In this document: positions 48,401 to 53,212 of the stretch, piece by piece
Layout of the letters: the number at the start of each line of letters is the position of its first letter
Numbering within the stretch: the first letter of the stretch is position 1
NCBI RefSeq assembly: GCF_002843605.1
Contig: NZ_CP025263.1
Location: 328,501-392,500 of the forward strand
DNA: 64,000 bases
Direction of reading: 5' to 3'
DNA from: Pseudomonas sp. S09G 359
GTDB taxonomy: Bacteria > Pseudomonadota > Gammaproteobacteria > Pseudomonadales > Pseudomonadaceae
Translations under genes and position numbers: made by a program
The notes under the pieces: generated by a model
What the model was told of the DNA's origin: nothing
The model's database searches: none
Seen by the model: the letters and a program-made list of their open reading frames with translations, nothing else

Positions 48401-49756
48401 GCTGCAGCGAAGGCTGCGCTGATGAACGTGCTGAACGCGATGTCCTCCAACGCGTCCGACCTGACCAACTACCAGGATGCTTTCAACGCCGCAACGGCCT
48501 GGTTCAAGAGCACCGACGCCACCAGCAACACCAGCGCGAAAAACCTCACGTACTTCATTACCGACGGTGCGCCGAACGTCTACAACGCCACGTATGACAA
48601 CATCAGCCTGGGCTACACCAGCAGTTGGTGGGGTTCCAACGTTACCTTTGACAACAAGGTCAATGGCAACACCTACACCTTGGGCCAGTCCACTGCGGTC
48701 ACCGCCACGGTCTACGGCCAGACGCGGGTCATCGTTGACGCTGAAGGCAAGGTCTACTCGTACGACTCGTCAGGCAACAAGGCCTTTGAAGGTTATGTTG
48801 TGTCCGATGGTCATGGTGGTTTCGACGTAGCGGGGGCGGCCAGCAGTTCCGGCCGCACCGATTATGCGTTGGAATACGCCAAGGCTGCCTACACGGCGTT
48901 GACCACGGCGGTCACCGGTGGGGTGGAAGTACAGGCCATCGGCCTGGGCAGCAGCGTCGATAAGGACATGCTGCAGAAGTACTTCGATACCGACAAGACC
49001 GTCAGCACGATCGACACCGCCAAGCTGGCGGACACTATTACCGGCCACACCGCCGATACCGGTGCCGACTCCGTTTACGGCGGTTCGGGCAACGACATCA
49101 TCTTTGGCGACCTGATCAGCTACAAAGGCCAGGAAGGCAGCGCGGCACTCAAGGCATTCGCTGCCGAGAAGCTGGCGACCACGGTCGATCAGATCGATGA
49201 CCGCACTTTGCATCAGTACATTACTGAGCATGTGCAGGACGTCGGTGCGCTGGCCAACGCGTCGAACATCTACGGCACCAGCGATGGCGGCGATACCCTG
49301 ATCGGCAATGCCGGCGATGACATCCTGTTCGGCCAGGGCGGTAACGACACGCTCTCCGGCGGCGCCGGCAACGACATCCTGGTGGGCGGCAAGGGCAATG
49401 ACATCCTCACCGGCGGCGCGGGTGCCGACACCTTTGTGTGGCTCAAAGGCGACACCAATACCAACGGCGGCTTTGATCGCATCACTGACTTCAAGCACGG
49501 TGAAGGCGACAAGCTGGATCTGTCCGACTTGCTGCAAGGCAATAACGACACCAACCTGTCCAAATACCTGCAACTGACCACCGACTCGGCGGGCAACTCG
49601 ACGCTGAGCGTGAGCAGTACCGGTACGTTCACGACCTCCGGTGGCGGCACGGCCGATGTCACCATCAAGGTCGATGGCGCGAACTGGGGCAGTGGCAGCA
49701 CCGCGATCACCAACCTGATCGCCGGTGGCGACCTGACCGTCAAGCACCACGACTGA
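30479..49756 (+). CDS. lapA: LapA, giant RTX-type biofilm adhesin
   Basis: 6,425 residues. Residues 1-105 are the retention module that plugs LapE (MSSVAVVKSIVGQVFAVSPE). Next is the LapG site region with two TAAG motifs at 106-109 and 111-114, then Ig-like and cadherin-like domains to 470. Repeat block 1 is 471-2408 (19 x 102 aa) and block 2 is 3537-5270 (17 x 102 aa). Each is followed by a 444/447-aa module containing a PA14-like carbohydrate-binding fold. A von Willebrand A domain has MIDAS DTSGS at 5916-5920. RTX nonapeptides lie near 6270-6325, with an uncleaved C-terminal type I secretion signal. It is surface-anchored for attachment and released when LapG cuts the N-terminus. The C-terminus and the lapBCE / lapDG flanks separate it from the related MapA. 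Confidence 0.97.
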   Translation: MSSVAVVKSIVGQVFAVSPEGIRRLLVEGDRLFAGEQVDTGASGAVSLELADGRTIDLGRDTQWSANAPDSVTDLSAATAQAAPSVAELQQAIAAGADPTQDLEATAAGQTAAGSEGGAGGSHSFIVLEATAGVVDPTIGYPTTGLNAADAVTTLDTGADNNGVDPRNVTITLTATPSITEAGGVVVYTVFITQAPTSDLTVTLSNGLSVVIAAGQTSGVLNVTFAGNDTPYLDASSISATIAGTSGGGNLIITTDPAPAVTQIADTIDTTTVTLTATASVNEGGQIVYTATVTNAAQTDVVIKLSNDKTITIEAGKTTGTVTVDTPANLADGKDLSVSATITSATGGNYENLAINPAAATSTVVAVDDPSVLVADTNTIAEDSLATGNVLSNDSDIDNELAVATFKVGNTSYKAGDTATIDGVGTITIGADGAYTFTPVKDYNGEVPTIGYTTNTGSSSTLNVTVTPVNDVPVISIAPATINENSATVGTVAGTFTATDAETPREGLTIAFTGNSNADGYYAIDGNNVVLTQKGADFVNAGNQLPKIDLTVTDPVGEHSNGTGQPTVTLQNDVPVIEVAPATIEENSAAVGTVAGTFTATDEETPREGLTISFTGTSNADGYYAIDGNNVVLTQKGADFVNAGNQLPKIDLTVTDPQGANSTGEGQPTVNLHNDVPVIEVVANTLEENSAAVGTVAGTFTATDEETPREGLTISFTGTSNADGYYAIDGNNVVLTQKGADFVNAGNQLPKIDLTVTDPSGANSTAEGQPTVNLHNDVPVIEVVANTLEENSAAVGTVAGTFTATDEETPREGLTISFTGTSNADGYYSIDGNNVVLTQKGADFVNAGNQLPKIDLTVTDPQGANSSNSGQPTVNLHNDVPVIEVVANTLEENSAAVGTVAGTFTATDEETPREGLTISFTGTTNADGYYAIDGNNVVLTQKGADFVNAGNQLPKIDLTVTDPQGASSNGEGQPTVNLHNDVPVIEVAPATIEENSAAVGTVAGTFTATDEETPREGLTISFTGTSNADGYYAIDGNNVVLTQKGADFVNAGNQLPKIDLTVTDPSGASSNGEGQPTVNLHNDVPVIEVVANTLEENSAAVGTVAGTFTATDEETPREGLTISFTGTSNADGYYAIDGNNVVLTQKGADFVNAGNQLPKIDLTVTDPSGASSNGEGQPTVNLHNDVPVIDVAPATIEENSAAVGTVAGTFTATDEETPREGLTISFTGTSNADGYYAIDGNNVVLTQKGADFVNAGNQLPKIDLTVTDPSGASSNGEGQPTVNLHNDVPVIEVAPATIEENSAAVGTVAGTFTATDEETPREGLTISFTGTSNADGYYSIDGNNVVLTQKGADFVNAGNQLPKIDLTVTDPQGASSNGEGQPTVNLHNDVPVIEVAPATIEENSAAVGTVAGTFTATDEETPREGLTISFTGTSNADGYYAIDGNNVVLTQKGADYVNAGNQLPKIDLTVTDPQGANSSNSGQPTVNLHNDVPVIEVAPATIEENSAAVGTVAGTFTATDEETPREGLTISFTGTSNADGYYAIDGNNVVLTQKGADFVNAGNQLPKIDLTVTDPSGASSNGEGQPTVNLHNDVPVIEVAPATIEENSAAVGTVAGTFTATDEETPREGLTISFTGTSNADGYYSIDGNNVVLTQKGADFVNAGNQLPKIDLTVTDPQGANSSNSGQPTVNLHNDVPVIEVAPATIEENSAAVGTVAGTFTATDEETPREGLTISFTGTSNADGYYSIDGNNVVLTQKGADFVNAGNQLPKIDLTVTDPQGASSNGEGQPTVNLHNDVPVIEVAPATIEENSAAVGTVAGTFTATDEETPREGLTISFTGTSNADGYYAIDGNNVVLTQKGADYVNAGNQLPKIDLTVTDPQGANSSNSGQPTVNLHNDVPVIEVAPATIEENSAAVGTVAGTFTATDEETPREGLTISFTGTSNADGYYAIDGNNVVLTQKGADFVNAGNQLPKIDLTVTDPSGASSNGEGQPTVNLHNDVPVIDVAPATIEENSAVVGTVAGTFTATDEETPREGLTISFTGTSNTDGYYAIDGNNVVLTQKGADFVNAGNQLPKIDLTVTDPSGASSNGEGQPTVNLHNDVPVIDVAPATIEENSAAVGTIAGTFTATDEETPREGLTISFTGTSNADGYYAIDGNNVVLTQKGADYVNAGNQLPKIDLTVTDPQGANSSNSGQPTVNLHNDVPVITVAANTLEENSAAVGTIAGTFTATDEETPREGLTISFTGTSNADGYYAIDGNNVVLTQKGADYVNAGNQLPKIDLTVTDPQGANSSNSDQPTVNLHNDVPVIEVVANTLEENSAAVGTVAGTFTATDEETPREGLAISFTGTSNADGYYSISGNNILLTQKGADYVNAGNQLPKIDLTVTDPQGASSNGEGQPTVNLVDDTPTAIDNHISGDEDTPIELTWATFGVQDEDSANPGVVFTSLPAGSIEYKVDGEWVKLTTADLKTDTSSGKVFTQADFDGHNVRYSPADNESGDNSFGGTGVGNKQGDYTELKFQATDGNSYSDTKTITVDIHPVTDVPVLTIGQVPTGLTIQTWTGSNLPGELGTNGQGVSQSSTLIKVINAQTADSAASTGVTSNVSNGNVAEGTATKVSGLVYLEAGKSYTFTGSADDSLAITVGGKLVASETWSQGSGISGSSYTPTESGYYTLDIYHYNQNGPGNYDVNVSINNGPSVSLGNSGLQTYTSAAALEAAGMVLGDSHVVNGEGYYTGNVYNHGLEDTAIKIAPITATFVDADGSESHKVEISGLPEGTVLTDGTTGHSITSTGANTLYDVSTWNLSTLTVTPFKDSTASFDLTVKATAKELSTGVEEVTTGKISVVVTAVNDAPVLGNGSTNAFGDTYIEGKPGGYVAANLTITDVDNSTLQSAKVTLVNHLTDDVLIADVSNTKITVSYDKNTGVLTLSGEATKAEYQEVLRSVHFASESEDPSPANRNLTITVNDGQADSAPVTSVVYVVPVNDVPVISFDSTKFVEQKGAVALVENLSITDVDNKTFSKVVVTVDHLVSGDLLSNADVLKALAVAGITITESGSAADGKVIYTLTSNSAAGSSAADFIKLVEAITFQAPGNNPVGTDRTVTIDVTDIGGGNLAREQPETGTATGKVTVELFNDAPTATASTAGADEDHAATIVLSGADVDGSVAKFVITSLPENGKLYSDANLTTELKVGDSVPAGADGKASVYFSPTADWSGNTALTFTAVDNAGKASVETTAPVTIAPVTDTPHLGLLGGGVVSAINFDSAHLNGSWSTVAVGDANNAAGNGATPGTPWLTGNSDGQVEIGQSSIYGVETPGNSQVIELEKNTGDDSSLYTIIKAESGTAYSISVDYSPRAGAENNSVIDVFWGGVKVGTLDTTVVGMKTYTFVVPVTADGDAKLEFKAPAGEANNSLGGVLDNISVTQVLNTGLEDHAIKLSAIDAYATDKDGSETLKLVISGIPQGATISDGAGHTFTASANTQSIDISDWSKATLVYNPVPNAYGLVNLTVTATAQDGDAAPKSESITLPINVISVNDLPVIDIVANALVEGSVAEGTVAGHFTVSDVETPVADLKVTFTGDSNKNGYYTLVGNAVVLTLAGANFVNAGNKLPAIDLTVTDADKGSSHAAATPDVTLVNDVPVVEVTPATIEENSAAVGTVAGTFTATDEETPREGLTVSFTGTSNADGYYAIDGNNVVLTQKGADFVNAGNQLPKIDLTVTDPSGANSNGSGQPTVNLHNDVPVIDVAPATIEENSAAVGTVAGTFTATDEETPREGLTVSFTGTSNADGYYAIDGNNVVLTQKGADFVNAGNQLPKIDLTVTDPSGANSNGSGQPTVNLHNDVPVIEVAPATIEENSAAVGTVAGTFTATDEETPRSGLTITFTGTTNADGYYSISGNNVVLTQKGADFVNAGNQLPKIDLTVTDPSGASSNGEGQPTVNLHNDVPVIEVAPATIEENSAAVGTVAGTFTATDEETPRSGLTISFTGNSNADGYYSISGNNVVLTQKGADFVNAGNQLPKIDLTVTDPSGASSNGEGQPTVNLHNDVPVIEVAPATIEENSAAVGTVAGTFTATDEETPREGLTISFTGTTNADGYYSIDGNNVVLTQKGADFVNAGNQLPKIDLTVTDPEGLNSHNAAQPTVNLHNDVPVISVVANTLEENSATVGTVAGTFTATDEETPRSGLTISFTGTTNASGYYSISGNNVVLTQKGADFVNAGNQLPKIDLTVTDPEGLNSHNAAQPTVNLHNDVPVITVSANTLEENSATAGTVAGTFTATDEETPRAGLTITFTGTTNSDGYYSISGNNVVLTQKGADFVNAGNQLPKIDLTVTDPEGLNSHNAAQPTVNLHNDVPVISVVANTLEENSATVGTVAGTFTATDEETPRSGLTISFTGTTNASGYYSISGNNVVLTQKGADFVNAGNQLPKIDLTVTDPEGLNSHNAAQPTVNLHNDVPVITVSANTLEENSATAGTVAGTFTATDEETPRAGLTITFTGTTNSDGYYSISGNNVVLTQKGADFVNAGNQLPKIDLTVTDPEGLNSHNAAQPTVNLHNDVPVISVVANTLEENSATVGTVAGTFTATDEETPRSGLTISFTGTTNASGYYSISGNNVVLTQKGADFVNAGNQLPKIDLTVTDPEGLNSHNAAQPTVNLHNDVPVISVVANTLEENSATAGTVAGTFTATDEETPRSGLTITFTGTTNSDGYYSISGNNVVLTQKGADFVNAGNQLPKIDLTVTDPEGLNSHTAAQPTVNLHNDVPVITVSANTLEENSATAGTVAGTFTATDEETPRAGLTITFTGTTNASGYYSISGNNVVLTQKGADFVNAGNQLPKIDLTVTDPEGLNSHNAAQPTVNLHNDVPVISVVANTLEENSATAGTVAGTFTATDEETPRSGLTITFTGTTNSDGYYSISGNNVVLTQKGADFVNAGNQLPKIDLTVTDPEGLNSHNAAQPTVNLHNDVPVISVVANTLEENSATVGTVAGTFTATDEETPRSGLTITFTGTTNSDGYYSISGNNVVLTQKGADFVNAGNQLPKIDLTVTDPEGLNSHNAAQPTVNLHNDVPVISVVANTLEENSATAGTVAGTFTATDEETPRSGLTITFTGTTNSDGYYSISGNNVVLTQKGADFVNSGNQLPKIDLTVTDPEGLNSHNAAQPTVNLHNDVPVIAITPATIVEDTAKVGTVAGTFTASDEETPVAQLKITFTTGTNADGYYSLSGTNVVLTQKGADYVNSGHQLPKIDLTVTDADGANSHSTGQPTVTLVDDTPIASNGYIQGNEDTPIELTWATFGVSDEDSANPKVVFTSLPAGSIEYNVNGVWVALTASDLKTATSAGKSFSQADFDNHTVRYTPAANESGDNTFAGTGVGNKQSDYTQLKFQATDGNSYSDTKVITVDIHPVADVPVVTVGAFGAVPTGLVIQTWTGGTLRNDLGTNGNGVVNSSDLIRVIDAKTAASAASTGVTSNVSNSNVVDGTATKVSGLIYLEAGKSYTFTGTADDSLAITVGGKLVATETWSKGSAITGSSYTPTESGYYTLDIYHYNQAGAGNYDVNVSINNGVSMSLGNSGLQTYTSVEALKAAGAVLGDSHIVNGEGYYTGYVYNRGLEDTAIKVSPITTTFVDNDGSESHKVEISGLPAGTVITDGTTGHSITSNGSGTLYDVSTWNLKTLTVTPLKDSTASFDITVKATATELSTGASAVTTGKVSIVITAVNDAPTLDLSTADGSVATGFSTSYTERGTNGVAITGSVAIADVDSTQMQSATITLKNASSGDVLTSSLVSVGGTYKGITVTSVGADVSGKIVLTLSGVADAATYKTLLESFQYSSTSKYPALGDRTIDIAVTDSESGNSLSSNVATTTITVKPQVYTPVTEGGAAADTVDLGSSSANNIVVGDKGGITTPGTNYNIAFIVDTSGSIGSSAMTSIKNQLSSIFDTLIANAKLTGSGVVKVLLVDFDTKVESQVSVNLADQAAAKAALMNVLNAMSSNASDLTNYQDAFNAATAWFKSTDATSNTSAKNLTYFITDGAPNVYNATYDNISLGYTSSWWGSNVTFDNKVNGNTYTLGQSTAVTATVYGQTRVIVDAEGKVYSYDSSGNKAFEGYVVSDGHGGFDVAGAASSSGRTDYALEYAKAAYTALTTAVTGGVEVQAIGLGSSVDKDMLQKYFDTDKTVSTIDTAKLADTITGHTADTGADSVYGGSGNDIIFGDLISYKGQEGSAALKAFAAEKLATTVDQIDDRTLHQYITEHVQDVGALANASNIYGTSDGGDTLIGNAGDDILFGQGGNDTLSGGAGNDILVGGKGNDILTGGAGADTFVWLKGDTNTNGGFDRITDFKHGEGDKLDLSDLLQGNNDTNLSKYLQLTTDSAGNSTLSVSSTGTFTTSGGGTADVTIKVDGANWGSGSTAITNLIAGGDLTVKHHD
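31889..37702 (+). repeat. lapA repeat block 1: 19 tandem units of exactly 306 bp
   Basis: From the GAT of the first NDVPVIS to the equivalent GAC before TPTAIDNH is 5,814 bp, exactly 19 x 306. Units share GTVAGTFTATDEETPREGLT and GADFVNAGNQLPKIDLTVTD and differ mainly in a short linker (ANSSNSGQ, ASSNGEGQ or similar). Segments at 34597 and 35821 (for example the GCGAGGGCC linker variant) recur 1,224 bp apart, four units. Confidence 0.97.
37703..39034 (+). repeat. lapA duplicated PA14-containing module, copy 1
   Basis: 444 codons beginning DTPTAIDNHISGDEDTPIEL and including LEAGKSYTFTGSADDSLAIT and ESGYYTLDIYHYNQ (PA14/GLEYA-like). Near-identical in layout to 46289-47629. It follows block 1 directly. 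Confidence 0.9.
41087..46288 (+). repeat. lapA repeat block 2: 17 tandem units of exactly 306 bp
   Basis: 5,202 bp, exactly 17 x 306. The first and last units are diverged (LVEGSVAEGTVAGHF; TIVEDTAKVGTVAGTF). The middle units use the linker EGLNSHNAAQ and form 612-bp dimers: the ISVVANTLEENSATV version begins near 42932, 43544 and 44156. Confidence 0.97.
46289..47629 (+). repeat. lapA duplicated PA14-containing module, copy 2
   Basis: 447 codons parallel to copy 1, with a 3-residue insertion (VGAFGAVPTGL versus IGQVPTGL). Same order of ELTWATFG, LEAGKSYTFTG, ESGYYTLDIYHYNQ and VEISGLP. It follows block 2 directly, mirroring the copy 1 position. Confidence 0.9.
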
Positions 49757-49830
49757 TCCTCTGGGGCGTCAATCTTTCGGGATTGGCGCCCATTGGCATC
49801 GGCTTCGGGAAAATGCGTGTAATCTCTGTA

Positions 49831-49861
49831 GGCGCCGTGCGCGGCGCCTGCAGGGATTTTT
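49831..49861 (+). terminator. possible terminator downstream of lapA
   Basis: GGCGCC, spacer, GGCGCC stem (49831-49848) followed after CTGCAGGGA by TTTTT. An earlier hairpin, GGGCGTCAATC/GATTGGCGCCC (about 49764-49791), lacks a T-tract. Together they probably end the lapA transcript. Confidence 0.45.
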
Positions 49862-49876
49862 ATTGGGAGAACGCTG

Positions 49877-50215
49877 ATGTTCTACGTGCAACGCGATCAA
49901 CATAACGCACTGGTGCGCGTCGAGGCGCAGGCCTACGCGGAAGCCACTGAGACGCTGCCAGCGGACCATCATGAGATCCAGGCATGGTTTGCTGATGACC
50001 AGATCGAAAACAGCCTCAAGCAGCTCAAGAGCAGCGACCTTGAGATGATTCGCGTGCTGGACGACTTGATCCACGTGCTGACGTCCAAGGGCGTGATTCG
50101 CATCACCGACTTGCCGCCGGCGGCACAGGCCAAGTTCCTCGAGCGTACCCAGGCCCGGGCAGCGCTGGGTGGGTTGAGCGAGCTGATCAATGACGACGAA
50201 ACGGGTTTGATCTGA
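49877..50215 (+). CDS. conserved small protein (112 aa), often labelled tryptophan-synthase-beta-like
   Basis: MFYVQRDQHNALVRVEAQAY and onward; GGGAGA precedes the ATG. A soluble, acidic, helical protein with no catalytic motif visible. Homologues are sometimes annotated as tryptophan synthase subunit beta, but it is far too short and has no PLP lysine motif, so I regard that name as unsupported. It sits between lapA and lapD, so involvement in the biofilm switch is possible but unproven. Confidence 0.75.
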   Translation: MFYVQRDQHNALVRVEAQAYAEATETLPADHHEIQAWFADDQIENSLKQLKSSDLEMIRVLDDLIHVLTSKGVIRITDLPPAAQAKFLERTQARAALGGLSELINDDETGLI

Positions 50216-50270
50216 GCCTGCGCGCCTCCTTCACGGCATCAGCGTAAGGGAGGCACGAGGGTTCAGCGTT

Positions 50271-52217
50271 TTACTTCCAGGGCGCCGGTTCACCGACCAG
50301 TTGGCCTTGCACCCCTTCTACACCCATCTCGCGGATTACCCGCAACTCCCCCTCGGTTTCCACGCGCTCGGCAATCAGCGGCAAGTCAATGCTGTGGGCG
50401 GCCCGCTGGATCGCTTCAATAAAGAAGCGTTTGTGGCTTTCCTGGTCGATGGCGCGGATGTAGCTGCCGTCGATCTTGAGGTAGGCCAGGCCCAGGTGCG
50501 CCAGGTTGCCGATCATGCTGAAGCGCCCGCCGAAACGCTGCAGGCCAAGGCTGTAGCCCAGGTTGCGCATGCGTCGGATCATAAGCTCCAGTTGGGTTTG
50601 CTCGGGTACTTGCTCTTCACCGATTTCCAGGAACAGGCGCGACCCCAGGGCCGGATGCTGGGCCAGGCGCTCGAAGATACGCTCCAGGGCCTGTGGGTCG
50701 TTCAAGGTGGCGGCTGAGAGGTTCAGGGCCACGGACTGGTTGTGCTGGGCCAGTTGTTTGATCACCAGGTCGAGCATCAGTTGGTCAAGGCGTGCGGTCC
50801 AGCCGAAGCGTTCCAGCCATGGCAGGAAGTGGCCGGCGGCGATGGTCTGGTCCTGGTTGTCGAGCAGGCGCGACAGCACTTTGTAATGCAGCACCCGTTG
50901 GGTATCGCTGCTGCTGACCACTGGCTGGAAGAACAAGCGGAAGCGGCCCTGGTTCAGGGCATTGTCGAGCAGGGTGTGCCAGCTGTGTGGGTCATCGCTG
51001 ACGGTGTCGGGCGTCTGGTGTTCCAGGCAGACCCAGCTTTGGCCGCTGTTGGCTTCTGCTTGCACCAAGGCCTGGTCGGCCAGCATCAACAGGTCTGCCG
51101 AGGCGTCGCCGGGGTGGTAGGGGGCCAGGCCGATGTAGGCCACGGTGGGCATGTCGGTGGCGCCGGTTTCGTACAGGCTCTGCAAGGTGGTTTCCAGTTC
51201 CTGGGCCAGTTGCAGGGCTTCGTCTCGCACCAGGCCTGGGGCGAGCACGGCGAACTCACCACCACGGCTGCGGGTGATCAGGTTGTGGGTTTCCGGGTAT
51301 TTGGCACAGGTGCGCACCAGTTGCTGGCTGACGGCTTGCAGCAGTTGGTCGGTACGCTGGCCACCGAGGCGCTGGTTCAGGCCGGCCAGGTCATTGATGC
51401 GCAACATCAACAGGTAACCGGAGCTGTCCTCTTCCAGATTGCTGACGCGTGAGCTCAGTTGCATCTCGAAATAGCGACGGTTGGCCAGCCCGGTCAGGCT
51501 GTCCTGGTAGGACTCCACGCGCAGCTTCTCGCTGCGTTCGGTCTGCTCGTGGAACAGCGCCTTGAGCTTCTCCACCATCTGGTTCATGGCCTGGACCACG
51601 CGGCGCAATTCCGGGGTGCGGGGCAGGTCGGGCAAACTGAGGAACTCGCGGCGGGCAATCGCATGGGATTGCTCGACCATGTAGTCCAGCGGCTTGAGCT
51701 GACGACGCAGCAACAATGCCCCAAGTACCGCACTCGCGGCACCGCACAGCAGCAACCAGCCGAGGCTGCCCAAGGCGCTTTGCCAGAGCTTGGCCACGGC
51801 AAACATCGGGTGGCTGACCACCTCGACCCGCGCCGCCTGCTGCCAGCCTCGGCTGACGATGGCGTCGCCGCCGGCCGGTGCCAGGCCGATCATCTTCACG
51901 AACCAGGCCGGTACACCACTGGCATCCGGCTCGGCGGCACGCTCCACCAGCACCTGGTCATTGCTCAGGTCGATCACGCGGATGCTGGCGTAGTAGCCAC
52001 TGTCAAAGATCGAGCTGACCATCAGCTCGGTCATCGCCGGGTCATCGATGTTCGGCGTCAGCGACAACGCCAGCGCGGTGGCCGCGTCCTGGGCGTGCGA
52101 GCGCAGCTGGTTGACGTACTGCGTACGCGAGCTTTCCAGGCTGACCACGAAGCTACCGCTGAAGGCGACCACGAGAAACACACAAATAGCGATCAGCAAT
52201 TGTTTGAACAGTGACAT
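50271..52217 (-). CDS. lapD: LapD, c-di-GMP receptor controlling LapG
   Basis: A 648-residue inner-membrane protein. Transmembrane helix 1 spans about 7-27, the periplasmic LapD/MoxY-type domain (SRTQYVNQLRSHAQDAATAL) about 28-150, helix 2 about 150-170. A HAMP linker and S-helix follow, then a degenerate GGDEF (RGGEF) and a degenerate EAL domain (KVLSR in place of EAL). It therefore binds c-di-GMP but should not make or break it. Bound LapD sequesters the protease LapG, keeping LapA on the surface. lapG lies 11 bp upstream, an operon. Confidence 0.95.
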   Translation of the reverse strand: MSLFKQLLIAICVFLVVAFSGSFVVSLESSRTQYVNQLRSHAQDAATALALSLTPNIDDPAMTELMVSSIFDSGYYASIRVIDLSNDQVLVERAAEPDASGVPAWFVKMIGLAPAGGDAIVSRGWQQAARVEVVSHPMFAVAKLWQSALGSLGWLLLCGAASAVLGALLLRRQLKPLDYMVEQSHAIARREFLSLPDLPRTPELRRVVQAMNQMVEKLKALFHEQTERSEKLRVESYQDSLTGLANRRYFEMQLSSRVSNLEEDSSGYLLMLRINDLAGLNQRLGGQRTDQLLQAVSQQLVRTCAKYPETHNLITRSRGGEFAVLAPGLVRDEALQLAQELETTLQSLYETGATDMPTVAYIGLAPYHPGDASADLLMLADQALVQAEANSGQSWVCLEHQTPDTVSDDPHSWHTLLDNALNQGRFRLFFQPVVSSSDTQRVLHYKVLSRLLDNQDQTIAAGHFLPWLERFGWTARLDQLMLDLVIKQLAQHNQSVALNLSAATLNDPQALERIFERLAQHPALGSRLFLEIGEEQVPEQTQLELMIRRMRNLGYSLGLQRFGGRFSMIGNLAHLGLAYLKIDGSYIRAIDQESHKRFFIEAIQRAAHSIDLPLIAERVETEGELRVIREMGVEGVQGQLVGEPAPWK

Positions 52218-52228
52218 CGTAGCTCCTG

Positions 52229-53014
52229 TTAATTATCCGGACTGGCCGGAAACCCTTCGGCGGTCATTTTTTTCAAGACATCCTGCCAGCGTGACAGACG
52301 CTTGGTGTCACCGACTTTTTTGTTGCCTGACGCGCCAGTCAACCACAGGCCTTCACCGTTGAACGCGTACACGGGCAACAGGTCCGTACGCTGGCTGGCG
52401 GGCAGAATCGGGTCCATCAGGCTGTCGAGTACCAGAGGCATGGCTTCGGGGCTTGCATAGTAAGTCAGCACCATGTGCGCGCGGTTCTGGCGCAGGGCTT
52501 TTACGTAGGTGATCCGCAGTTTGTCGGCCGCGATTCCGAGGTGGCGCAGGCTGAAGTATTTGGCGATGGCATAGTCTTCACAGTCGCCTGCGCCCTTCCA
52601 CAGGGATTGAATGGGGGTCGCCCAGTAATCAACCTCATGCCACAGGTCGATATCTTCCTCGTAGTGCAACTGCCGGTTGAAGAACAAGTTGACCACTTTG
52701 AGCTGCTCCAGCTCGCTGATCTGCTTTTGCGTCGACAGCAATTGCTGCCAGGCATCAATGCGTTGTCGGCCGGCGCCCAACGGCCCGTAAAGCGACTCGG
52801 CGCGGCGGCTGATCTGGCTGAAATCCCAATCGGCAAGCAAATAGCCCGGCAGGCCGCTACCGATCATCAGCGTGATGGCAAAACCGAGCAGAATTCGACG
52901 GAGTTTAAAGCGTATCGCCACTGCGAATTCCAGAGCTTGCAGCATTGAAGGTGCGGCAATGGTGCGGTGATAATGGGTAAAAAACAATGGCACGATGAAA
53001 TCACTTAGGGCCAT
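52229..53014 (-). CDS. lapG: LapG, periplasmic cysteine protease that releases LapA
   Basis: 261 residues from the longest start. Bacterial transglutaminase-like cysteine proteinase with catalytic C145 (GAGDCEDYAIAKY), H180 (NRAHMVL) and D197 (LVLDSLMDP). The N-terminal hydrophobic segment RRILLGFAITLMIGSGLPGYLLA is the export signal. Because it begins at residue 39, a downstream start such as ATG 52945 or GTG near 52921 would give a more ordinary signal peptide; no start has a strong Shine-Dalgarno. It cleaves LapA at the TAAG motif when released by LapD. Confidence 0.93.
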   Translation of the reverse strand: MALSDFIVPLFFTHYHRTIAAPSMLQALEFAVAIRFKLRRILLGFAITLMIGSGLPGYLLADWDFSQISRRAESLYGPLGAGRQRIDAWQQLLSTQKQISELEQLKVVNLFFNRQLHYEEDIDLWHEVDYWATPIQSLWKGAGDCEDYAIAKYFSLRHLGIAADKLRITYVKALRQNRAHMVLTYYASPEAMPLVLDSLMDPILPASQRTDLLPVYAFNGEGLWLTGASGNKKVGDTKRLSRWQDVLKKMTAEGFPASPDN

Positions 53015-53212
53015 ATTTCAATAATGCGTCGTCAGTAAATTGGCGATTTTCCACTCGTCCGAAAGGTCTTCGGTAAATTCATCAAAATAATGACACTTCA
53101 CTGTCGCTGACACAGAATGTGTCAACGAAGCGCACACAAAAAGACTTGCGGTAAGCCCCCTGCTTCTTGCCGACCTCCCACGTCTTTAACCGCGCCGTGA
53201 GGAGCCTCGGCC

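Noticed and set aside
30479..49756. MapA instead of LapA
   Set aside because: Flanked by lapEBC and lapDG in the standard Lap arrangement, so LapA is the better name.
49877..50215. Tryptophan synthase beta subunit
   Set aside because: 112 residues versus about 400, with no PLP-binding lysine motif.
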